64,000 nucleotides of DNA from Paenirhizobium daejeonense (lineage in GTDB: Bacteria; Pseudomonadota; Alphaproteobacteria; Rhizobiales; Rhizobiaceae): NCBI RefSeq assembly GCF_014280875.1, contig NZ_JACLAL010000001.1, forward strand, positions 62,001-126,000, written 5' to 3'. The position numbers and the translations under genes are program-made. This document shows positions 26,751 through 34,190 of the stretch, piece by piece. Under the pieces are notes generated by a model that had not been told where the DNA came from, searched no databases, and saw nothing but the letters and a program-made list of their open reading frames with translations. Within the stretch, counting starts at the first letter, position 1. Each line of letters starts with the position of its first letter.

Positions 26751-26772
26751 TTTTTGGTCAATTGACCGAAAA
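26751..26772. promoter_or_regulatory. Palindromic operator candidate upstream of puuA
   Basis: A perfect 12-bp core GGTCAATTGACC (26756-26767) is extended by T- and A-runs to 22 bases with one mismatched pair. The layout resembles GntR/FadR-type operators. It lies about 205 bases upstream of puuA. Confidence 0.45.
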
Positions 26773-26816
26773 CACCCTAGCATTGAAGAAGATAGATTTC
26801 CACCCCATGAGGGCGA

Positions 26817-26846
26817 TTTCGGCGGCGCTTTTGTGCGCCGCCGAAA
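26817..26846 (-). terminator. Strong hairpin after dadA
   Basis: A stem of 12 bp with a 6-base loop starts 16 bases after the dadA stop codon. The T-run is on the 5' side of the stem for the minus strand, so it is not a classical intrinsic terminator. Confidence 0.5.
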
Positions 26847-26861
26847 AAACGTGCATAATTC

Positions 26862-28115
26862 TCAAGGGTTGAAGCGTTCGGGCCGCCATGCGCTGATGTC
26901 GATGAACGGCTTCTCACCGGTCATCGCTTCGGCGATCAGGCGGCCGGTCACCGGCCCGAGTGTCAAGCCGTGATGGGCATGGCCGAAGGCAAACCACAGG
27001 CCGTCATGGCGCGGAGCCTTGCCGATAATCGGCATCATGTCGGGCGTGCAGGGGCGTGCGCCCATCCACGGCTCCGGATCGAGCCGCTCGGCCAGCGGGA
27101 AGATCGAACGGGCGATCTTTTCGGCGCGTTCGATCTGCACAGGCGACTTCTGCGCATCGCGGAAGGCGAATTCGGCGCCGGTGGTCAGGCGGATGCCCTT
27201 GTTCATCGGGGCGAGGAAATAGCCGCGCTCGTTATCCATCGTCCAGTTGTTGAGCTTAGCCTTGCCGGCCGGTGCGTAATGCATGTGGTAGCCGCGCTTG
27301 ACGCCGACAAGGAAGCTGTAGCCGAGCTTCCGGGTCACGTCCTCGGACCATGGGCCGAGCGCCAGCACGACTTCACCGCCTTCGACGAGACCGTTATCGG
27401 TTTTCACCTGCCAGCCTTTGCCCCCGGACTTCCGGGCAAGCGTGGTGGCGTCGCCCTTGACGAAACGCCCGCCGAGGCTTTCGAAATATTTGAGATAGGC
27501 CGTGGTCAGGCCGTGCGGGTCGAGGACCGACCACGGATCGGACCACTTCAGCGCACCGGTGAATTCGCCCCTCAGGTCGGGCTCCTCCTTCGCCAGATCG
27601 GCGGCGGAGAGTTCCTCGAACTTCACGCCGTATTCGCGGCCAAGCCGCTCCGCCTCGGCATATTCCGTATCCCGCTTGGCGCTGGTGCGGAAGATTTCCA
27701 TCCAGCCGTTCTTGCGGATCAGATGCTCCGCGCCGGCTGCCTCGATCAGGTCATTGTGCTCGCTGATCGAGTTTTCGATGAGCGGCGCATAGGCGCGGGC
27801 AATGGCATTATGGCGCACTTTGTTTGAATGCCACCAGTAGCGCGACAGGAAGGGCACGAGCTTCGGCATGGCGCGCAGATGGTAATGCGCATCGATGCGG
27901 TTGTTGAGGCCGTAACGCACCAGCGTGGCGACTTCCTGCGGAAAACCATAGGGCACGACGCCTTCACGCTGGATCAGCCCGGCATTGCCGAAGGAGGTTT
28001 CCTCGCCTGCGCCGCGGCGGTCCACCAGCACCACCGACCTTCCGCGACGCGCCAGATGGATGGCGGTGGAGACGCCGATGATGCCGGCGCCGAGCACGAT
28101 GGTATCTGCAGACAT
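26862..28115 (-). CDS. dadA: D-amino acid dehydrogenase-like FAD oxidoreductase
   Basis: A DAO-family flavoprotein of 417 residues that resembles DadA, the membrane-associated dehydrogenase that oxidises D-amino acids to 2-oxo acids. The FAD motif VLGAGIIGVSTAIHLARRG is at the very N-terminus, then SFGNAGLIQ, and near the C-terminus WMGARPCTPDMMPIIG and HAHHGLTLGPVTGRLIAE. It is a single gene, separated from the puu operon by a hairpin. The substrate is not certain: the same family includes other secondary amine oxidases. Confidence 0.87.
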   Translation of the reverse strand: MSADTIVLGAGIIGVSTAIHLARRGRSVVLVDRRGAGEETSFGNAGLIQREGVVPYGFPQEVATLVRYGLNNRIDAHYHLRAMPKLVPFLSRYWWHSNKVRHNAIARAYAPLIENSISEHNDLIEAAGAEHLIRKNGWMEIFRTSAKRDTEYAEAERLGREYGVKFEELSAADLAKEEPDLRGEFTGALKWSDPWSVLDPHGLTTAYLKYFESLGGRFVKGDATTLARKSGGKGWQVKTDNGLVEGGEVVLALGPWSEDVTRKLGYSFLVGVKRGYHMHYAPAGKAKLNNWTMDNERGYFLAPMNKGIRLTTGAEFAFRDAQKSPVQIERAEKIARSIFPLAERLDPEPWMGARPCTPDMMPIIGKAPRHDGLWFAFGHAHHGLTLGPVTGRLIAEAMTGEKPFIDISAWRPERFNP

Positions 28116-28487
28116 GTTACCTGAATTCCATTTCGATGATGATGAAACCGGAAGATGCTACCCGCCTTGGTGCGGCGCAAACGAAAAATCGCCACATTTC
28201 GTGAAATCGGCCGAACCGTTGCAAATCTGGAACGTACGGCGCCAAAGGAAAAAGGAGCCGGCAACGCGAACGCCTTTCCGAAGGTGCTTACGAACCGGAA
28301 GTCCATAAGCACCGGCCCCTAGGGCAGACAAAGCCGGCCGACCATTTCAAACAGAAGCCAAAGCGCGCCGTAATCTTGTGATTTGTTCCGCTGTGCCTCA
28401 TTTCTTGCTTTATCGCATGTCGCCACAGCAGAGCCTTCGGTATCTTCTCGCACCGAGCTTGGCATCAAACAGAAGGGGAGGTCAGCG
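28116..28487. other. Intergenic region between dadA and the DUF454 gene (372 bases)
   Basis: No gene. It should hold divergent promoters. The only structure I see is a perfect 8-bp inverted repeat (28283-28290 with 28306-28313) with a 15-base loop. Confidence 0.6.
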
Positions 28488-28850
28488 ATGCGGATCTTGA
28501 TACTGGGGCTCGCGTGGCTAATGGTGGCAATCGGCATCGTGGGCGTTTTCCTGCCGGTCCTGCCGACGACCCCCTTCATGATCCTCGCCGCCGGGCTCTT
28601 TGCCCGGTCGTCGCCTCGTTTCGAGCGCTGGCTGCTCGAACATCCGAAATACGGCAAGCCGCTGACCGACTGGCGGCGGGAGGGCGCGATCTCGCGCAAC
28701 GCCAAGATCGCCTCCGTTTCGCTGATGACGGCGAGCTATGCCATCGTCTGGTTCGGCGGCCCGCCGCAGCTCTGGCTGAAGGTTCTGGTCGGTGCCATTC
28801 TCGTCGCTTGCGCCACCTTCGTCCTCTCCCGCCCATCGCCCGCGCAATGA
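28488..28850 (+). CDS. YbaN-family (DUF454) small membrane protein
   Basis: A 120-residue inner-membrane protein with three hydrophobic segments and the DUF454 signature: GVFLPVLPTTPFMILAA near residue 20, then FERWLLEHPKYGKPL and WRREGAI. The start at 28488 has GGGGAGG upstream. The family function is unknown. It converges with the MBL-fold RNA hydrolase gene 18 bases later. Confidence 0.9.
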   Translation: MRILILGLAWLMVAIGIVGVFLPVLPTTPFMILAAGLFARSSPRFERWLLEHPKYGKPLTDWRREGAISRNAKIASVSLMTASYAIVWFGGPPQLWLKVLVGAILVACATFVLSRPSPAQ

Positions 28851-28868
28851 GTGGAGGTTCTTCGTCCG

Positions 28869-30455
28869 TTATTCGCTCAGCGCTCGCCGAAGCCGCCGGA
28901 GGATGACGCCGCGCGCCTTGTCGTCTCCGGCGCGCTTGAGTTCGTCCTGAAGGTCGAGCACCAGCGACTGCAGGTCGTTATGCCAGTCCTTGTGGCCGGG
29001 CCGGGCGGGATCGATGCGCGGCGCCCTGATCTCGGAAATGTCGGTTGGTCCTCCGGCTGTCATTTCGAAGGCGCTGTCGAGGCGCGGGATGAAGATCCGC
29101 TCCAGCGGCAGGAAGGCCGAGAGACGTTCCCCGAGCCCGGCAAGCGCCGCCTCTTCTCCATGCACGAGGAAGACGCCTGACGTGATTGGCAGCCGTTCCT
29201 TCACCCAGGCGGCAAGTTCGGGGCCATCGGCGTGGCCGCTATATATGTCGAGGCGGCGAATGCGGGCACGGACGGTGATCTCATCCCCCTGGATGCGCAC
29301 CGTCTGCGCGCCGTCCTCGAGAATGCGTCCGAGCGTTCCGGCAGCCTGATAACCGACCAGCAGCACGGTGGCCTCTTCGCGCCAGAGCCAGTTCTTCAGC
29401 CGGTGTCGGATACGTCCCGCGTCACACATGCCGCTTGCGGCGATCACGATGTGGAAGCCGTGCATGTGGTCGATGGCCTTTGACTGCTCGACCGTTTCCG
29501 TAAAGCGCACATTGCGCGCCTCCATGGCCTCTGCCAGCATCTGGCCGTTCTCCAGTTCACGGGCATGACGGCGGAAGATCTCGCTTGCCCGCGTGGCGAG
29601 CGGCGAGTCGATCACGATCGGGCAGGTGGGGATATCGCCGGTCTTCATCAGGTAGACGAGATCGGCCAGCAGTTCCTGCGTGCGTTCGACTGCAAAGGAG
29701 GGGATCAGCAACGCCCCGTTGATGTTGGTGGCCGCTTTCACCTCCGCCTTGAGCGCCGCCCGCCGGGTCTGGTCGGAAACATCGTCACGATCGGTATCGC
29801 CATAGGTACTTTCGCAGATGACGTAGTCGAAACCATCAGGCGCCTCCGGGTCGAATTGCAGAAGCTTGTGGCTCGGGCCGATGTCGCCGGAAAAGAGCAC
29901 GCGCAGCTGTTTGGCGGGCGTGTCGATCTCCATTTCGACGGACGCCGAGCCGAGCAGATGGCCGGCATTCCAGAACCGGAAGCGTATCCCCTCTGCTGCC
30001 TGCTGCCAGCGTTCCAGTTCGACCGTGCGCATCAGGGTGACGGCGCGCGCGGCATCCTCCGCCGTATAGATCGGCTCCACTGTATCGCGGCCGCGACGCT
30101 GGTTGCGGCGGTTGAGTTGCTCGACTTCGCTTTCCTGGATATGGGCGGAATCCGGCAGCATCACCGAGCAAAGATCGATCGTGCCGCGGGTGGCGAAGAT
30201 CGGTCCGTCATAGCCGACCTTGGCGAGCTTTGGCAGCAGTCCCGAATGATCGATATGGGCATGGGTCAGGATCACCGCCTCGATGGAGGTCGGCTCGAAC
30301 GGAAAGGATCGATAATTCAGTTCCTTCTCGCTCTTCGATCCCTGGAACATGCCGCAATCGACGAGCACGCGCGTACCGCCGTTTTCGACGAGGAAGCAGG
30401 AGCCGGTCACCGTGCCGGAGGCGCCATGGAAGCGGATGATGGGAGCGGAAGTCAT
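28869..30455 (-). CDS. Beta-CASP MBL-fold RNA-processing hydrolase
   Basis: A 528-residue metallo-beta-lactamase fold protein of the beta-CASP group, as in Ysh1/CPSF73 and bacterial or archaeal RNA nucleases. The zinc motif is HAHIDHSG (65-72), FSGDIG carries another ligand, and late motifs AASGMCDAGRIRHRL and YSGHADGPELAAW are typical of the RNA-cutting members. It probably acts as an RNase in the cytoplasm. It is downstream of the type I secretion run on the same strand, but 172 bases away, so co-transcription is uncertain. Confidence 0.87.
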   Translation of the reverse strand: MTSAPIIRFHGASGTVTGSCFLVENGGTRVLVDCGMFQGSKSEKELNYRSFPFEPTSIEAVILTHAHIDHSGLLPKLAKVGYDGPIFATRGTIDLCSVMLPDSAHIQESEVEQLNRRNQRRGRDTVEPIYTAEDAARAVTLMRTVELERWQQAAEGIRFRFWNAGHLLGSASVEMEIDTPAKQLRVLFSGDIGPSHKLLQFDPEAPDGFDYVICESTYGDTDRDDVSDQTRRAALKAEVKAATNINGALLIPSFAVERTQELLADLVYLMKTGDIPTCPIVIDSPLATRASEIFRRHARELENGQMLAEAMEARNVRFTETVEQSKAIDHMHGFHIVIAASGMCDAGRIRHRLKNWLWREEATVLLVGYQAAGTLGRILEDGAQTVRIQGDEITVRARIRRLDIYSGHADGPELAAWVKERLPITSGVFLVHGEEAALAGLGERLSAFLPLERIFIPRLDSAFEMTAGGPTDISEIRAPRIDPARPGHKDWHNDLQSLVLDLQDELKRAGDDKARGVILRRLRRALSE

Positions 30456-30627
30456 CGGTTCGGTATCCAGCGGCCGGCAGGCATGGGCATCGCAGATCCA
30501 CTATCCAGCCAGTCGTTCGCTGCGATGGCGGCGTGTCGCCGCCGCATGACAAGTCATCTCCGGAAACGTCCGGTTGCGTCAACCCCTGCACTTCCATCCG
30601 CGATCTACGGTCGCAGCCCACCATCGT

Positions 30628-32256
30628 TCAATGAAGGTGCGGGATGTCAGGGCCTCCGCCGAAGGATGCAAGGTCCGGATAGAAGGCAGAATCCGGACGG
30701 GGATCGAGCGTGAAGGCAATGCGCGACAGGGCATCACGCGCCTTTTGCGCATAGAATTTCTTGGCTCGGTCGTCGGAATGAACGCGGCCGGCTTCTGCGA
30801 GAACAGTGGCAGCTTCCCGCAAGCGTTGTCCCGCCAACAATGCAACGCCCAGCTTGTAGCGGCCCTCGACATGGTGCGGGGCAAGTTTGCAGAGCTTCCG
30901 CAATGTTTGAATGGCCTGGCCGTAGCGCCGGGTAGCGAGGTGCACGTCTCCAAGCCTCAAAAGCACCGGTACGGGATCGGCAAGCCGCGGAATGAGGGCG
31001 CGGTAGGAAGCCTCGGCCGCGCTCATTTCACCGCGTTCGAAAAGCAGGTTGGCAAGGCCGAACTCCGCGCCGCGATGATCGGGCATCGCAGCCAGAACCT
31101 GGCGAAAGGCCATTTCCGCCTCGGGTTTCTTGCCGGAATGATAGAGGTCGAGCGCGCGCTCATAGACGAAACGCACACTGCGCGGGTTGATGAGGCCGCC
31201 GAGATTGAGACCGTTTCGGGTCCGGAAAAGCGTGCAGGAGATCTGCCGTTCCTTGACACCGAACATGTATTTGTAGGGTTCGTTGCCGCGCAGGAAGTCG
31301 TAGGTGCGAAAGCCTTCCGAGATCGCCTTCCGGATGCAATAGCCGTGCAGCACGAGACCGGGCGAGGGCGTAGTCCATGTCTCGTCGCGGCCGGTGATAT
31401 AGAACAGGACAGCTTTCTTCTGACGGTCGATGATGTTGGCGAGAACCCCGAGCGGGCGTTCGCCGTGCCAGAGCACCGGCACGTCGAGATTGCCGTCGGC
31501 AAAACAATCCATCAGCACTTCACGGGATGCGCGGATCATCTTTTCGGCGTTTCCTTCTCCCTTGATCGGCGTCCACCGCACTCTCCAGAAGCCGAAGAGG
31601 ATATCGAGGTCGCGCTCTATCGTTTCCGGTGTCGCCATGGTGATGCGATATTCGTCCCCACCCTCGACCTTACGCAGGAAGCGCCTGAGTTTCTGTCGGG
31701 TCTGGCCGCTCATGTGCTGTTCCAGATAGCCGTCCCAGCTGTCGGGCAGATGGATGACCGGACAGATGGTGTTGTCGATCTGCTGTTCGTTGCGCGGCAC
31801 GTTATTGCGGAACATCACCTCCGGTCCCTGCAGCGCCCGGGTCAGCGCTTCGCTCCGGCCGGGCGGGCCGCTGAAATAGTCGAGCTTGATCTGGGTCCAC
31901 CGCTCCTGTCTGAGATAGGCGGCAAAGCCCGTAATGGCCTGCTGCTCGTAGTCCGGCAGGGTGATGAAGCCGGTGTAGTCGGCGGCGAAATTGCCGGCCA
32001 TGATGATCTCGTCGGTGAAGATACCGTCGGCATTGGCCTTCGTCTGCAGACGCAGGGGAAAGAAGGCGAGATAGGGAGAACCGGGTTCGCTTTTCCTGAG
32101 AGCCAGGATGAACCAGCGTCGGCGATGAGAGAGATAGCGGTTCAGCCATGTCCAGGAGAGGAAGTGCTGGGCATCCGGGTCCGCCATGAACACCTCGTCC
32201 CAGTTCCGGCGAACGGCCGCGAAGGCCTCCACTGTATCGATGATGTCTATCCGCAC
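30628..32256 (-). CDS. GNAT/FemAB-like acetyltransferase fused to TPR repeats
   Basis: A 542-residue protein with two parts. Residues about 1-350 form a BioF2/CelD-like GNAT acyltransferase domain (LAFFPLRLQT, SGQTRQKLRRFLRKVE, GYCIRKAISEGFRTYDFLRGNEPYKYMFG). Residues about 370-510 form several tetratricopeptide repeats (ALDLYHSGKKPEAEMAFRQVL and similar). Such domains without the TPR part occur in rhizobial polysaccharide clusters, where they are thought to acylate glycan. The start is GTG at 32256 behind AAGGGGG. It is close to the small HEPN-like gene upstream (41 bases) and so likely part of the secretion operon. Confidence 0.8.
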   Translation of the reverse strand: MRIDIIDTVEAFAAVRRNWDEVFMADPDAQHFLSWTWLNRYLSHRRRWFILALRKSEPGSPYLAFFPLRLQTKANADGIFTDEIIMAGNFAADYTGFITLPDYEQQAITGFAAYLRQERWTQIKLDYFSGPPGRSEALTRALQGPEVMFRNNVPRNEQQIDNTICPVIHLPDSWDGYLEQHMSGQTRQKLRRFLRKVEGGDEYRITMATPETIERDLDILFGFWRVRWTPIKGEGNAEKMIRASREVLMDCFADGNLDVPVLWHGERPLGVLANIIDRQKKAVLFYITGRDETWTTPSPGLVLHGYCIRKAISEGFRTYDFLRGNEPYKYMFGVKERQISCTLFRTRNGLNLGGLINPRSVRFVYERALDLYHSGKKPEAEMAFRQVLAAMPDHRGAEFGLANLLFERGEMSAAEASYRALIPRLADPVPVLLRLGDVHLATRRYGQAIQTLRKLCKLAPHHVEGRYKLGVALLAGQRLREAATVLAEAGRVHSDDRAKKFYAQKARDALSRIAFTLDPRPDSAFYPDLASFGGGPDIPHLH

Positions 32257-32297
32257 CGCATTTCCCCCTTCAACACATAACTTTTGGAAGCTCAGCC

Positions 32298-32789
32298 TCA
32301 GATCTCCTTGGCCAGATGCGGGCTCTTGTGAATGAAAGCCCAGAGCGATTTGCTGATATCGGTGATTTCCGCGATCGAGCTTTCGAGCTGCCGCATCTCC
32401 TTTTCGTCCATCTGCTCGACCTTGCCGTAGCGGATCTCGCTGTCTGTCTCGACAAGCCGCATGAGCTGGGTGCTGGAGATGTCACCGCTCTCGTCGAATG
32501 AATAGATGCTGTGATTGTACTTGTTGCGGACCTTGGCTTCCTTTTTGAGCCGCGCCATGGCGAACAACACGGCTTCTCGGTCGGCTTTCGGGGTGGAGCG
32601 ACGCTTGGCGAGCCGTTCCACGAGATCGATCCTGGCCCTTGTGGTATTGAGCGTCAGGAAAACGATGATCGCCGCTTCCTTGTCGACGGCCAGAAGGTGG
32701 GCGATGACATAGATCAGCAGACTTTCCGTATTGGTCCAGACGTAATTCAGCCGGCCGACTCCCAACAAAACATCCGGCATGTTTCCCAT
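32298..32789 (-). CDS. Small helical protein with RX4H motif (HEPN-like), function unknown
   Basis: A 163-residue protein, predicted mostly helical, not recognised as a named family. It has R88-NKYN-H93, an RX4H motif as in HEPN ribonuclease domains, in a helix-rich setting (ARLKKEAKVRNKYNHSIYSF). The motif is short and could be chance. The ATG at 32789 has AAGGG 9 bases upstream. It lies between the HlyD gene (42 bases upstream in transcription) and the acetyltransferase gene, so it travels with the type I secretion genes. No antitoxin-like partner is adjacent. Confidence 0.7.
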   Translation of the reverse strand: MGNMPDVLLGVGRLNYVWTNTESLLIYVIAHLLAVDKEAAIIVFLTLNTTRARIDLVERLAKRRSTPKADREAVLFAMARLKKEAKVRNKYNHSIYSFDESGDISSTQLMRLVETDSEIRYGKVEQMDEKEMRQLESSIAEITDISKSLWAFIHKSPHLAKEI

Positions 32790-32831
32790 TGCGCGTTACC
32801 CTTCTGGCCTGTTTTGAGATTGCCTGCCCAG

Positions 32832-34181
32832 TCACAACTCCTTGAATGCACGAGACATGCTGTCGCTGATCGGCTTCGAAAGATATTCGAAGAACGTCCG
32901 CTCCGATGTCTGGATCAGCACGTCGGCCGGCATGCCCGGAACGGGGTGGAAGCCATGCACCAGCGCCAGTTCTTCCTTCGGTAGTTCCACTCGGACGATG
33001 TAGACGTCCCTCTGGGCGCCCACCGTGCCTTCTTCGATCGAATCCGCAGAGACGTAGAACACTTTGCCTGTCAGCACGGGTGTGGTGCGGCGATTGAGCG
33101 CCGAAAGCCTGATTGCTGCGGTCTGCCCTTCGCGAAGCTGATCGATCGAGGTACGCAATACCTGCGCCTCGATGATCAGGGGAACCCCGGCGGGCAGGAT
33201 TTCCATGATCGGCTTTCCTGTGGTGATGACGCCACCGGCAGTGTGGTAATAGGAGCGTACGACGGTACCGGTGACAGGCGAGCGGATGACCGTGCGTTCG
33301 AGCACGCCTGCGGCCTCCGTCATCTGCTCGCGAACGCTGTCGAGATCGGATTCAGCCGTTTCAAGCGCGTCGAGCGCGGCCTGCTTGTTGGAGTTGATCG
33401 CGATCACGGCTTCCTGCTGGTATTTGGCGATCTGCGCGCGGTTCTCGTTGAGTTCGCCTTCGAGACGGGCGAGGTCGCCGAGCGCGTCGGCAATGGCCCG
33501 TTCCATGGCGAGCAGGTCCATCTTGCGCAGGTAGCCGACCTTGACGAGCTTGGCCTTGGAATCGCGTTCCTCGGTCAAAAGAGCGATCTGCTTTTCGAAG
33601 GATTCCTTCTGGCCCTGGTATCCTGCGAAGCGGAACTCCAGTGAGACGATGTTCTTCTGAATGAGGTTAAGCTGCTCCTCCAGTTTGACCTGCTTGCTGT
33701 GGAAGATGACGTTCTGGCTCTCGATGATGGCATTGACCTCGGGATCGCTCGCTTCCTTCATGACGATATCGGGAAGGTTCAACTGCTTGTTGCCGTCGGC
33801 TTCCGCCCTGAGACGCGCGACCACGGCTTCCAGCCTGAGACGTCGGAGCTTCAAGGCCCGTTCGTCTGCGAGCGCGGCAGTTGGATCAAGCGTCAGAAGC
33901 ACCTGGCCTTCCTTGACCATCTCGCCTTCGCTGACCTTCATTTCCCTGATGATGCCGCCTTCGAGGTGCTGAACGATCTTGTTGTTACCCGTCGCGACGA
34001 AACTACCCTGCGCGATGATCGCGGACGCCAGCGGCGCGGTCGCCGCCCAGAAGCCGAAACCGCCGAAGGTGCTGAACAGAACGGCCAGGCCGACCACCGT
34101 ATGGCGCCGGATCGAACGTGGCACTTCGTTGTACCACTCGACCGGGCCAGCTTCTCTTTTCACTGTAACGCTGCGTGCCAT
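32832..34181 (-). CDS. HlyD-family type I secretion membrane fusion protein
   Basis: The periplasmic adaptor of a type I secretion system, about 449 residues. A membrane anchor is at about residues 25-50, then a long coiled coil with heptads (about 95-280), then lipoyl and beta-barrel parts (VIRSPVTGTVVRSYYHTAGGVI, GTVGAQRDVYIVRVEL). It links the ABC transporter to an outer membrane TolC-like protein that is not encoded in the window. I place the start at ATG 34181; a GTG at 34190, directly at the end of the ABC gene, is possible. Similar in type to rhizobial PrsE. Confidence 0.92.
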   Translation of the reverse strand: MARSVTVKREAGPVEWYNEVPRSIRRHTVVGLAVLFSTFGGFGFWAATAPLASAIIAQGSFVATGNNKIVQHLEGGIIREMKVSEGEMVKEGQVLLTLDPTAALADERALKLRRLRLEAVVARLRAEADGNKQLNLPDIVMKEASDPEVNAIIESQNVIFHSKQVKLEEQLNLIQKNIVSLEFRFAGYQGQKESFEKQIALLTEERDSKAKLVKVGYLRKMDLLAMERAIADALGDLARLEGELNENRAQIAKYQQEAVIAINSNKQAALDALETAESDLDSVREQMTEAAGVLERTVIRSPVTGTVVRSYYHTAGGVITTGKPIMEILPAGVPLIIEAQVLRTSIDQLREGQTAAIRLSALNRRTTPVLTGKVFYVSADSIEEGTVGAQRDVYIVRVELPKEELALVHGFHPVPGMPADVLIQTSERTFFEYLSKPISDSMSRAFKEL

Positions 34182-34190
34182 GGTACTCAC

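Larger units (their letters stand above)
26548..26861. other. Intergenic region upstream of puuA (314 bases)
   Basis: No gene. It holds the presumed puuA promoter, a near-perfect palindrome at 26751-26772, and a strong hairpin directly after the dadA stop codon. Confidence 0.7.

Noticed and set aside
30574-32280. 568-residue plus-strand open frame opposite the acetyltransferase-TPR gene
   Set aside because: The minus-strand frame has clear domains; this one has none.
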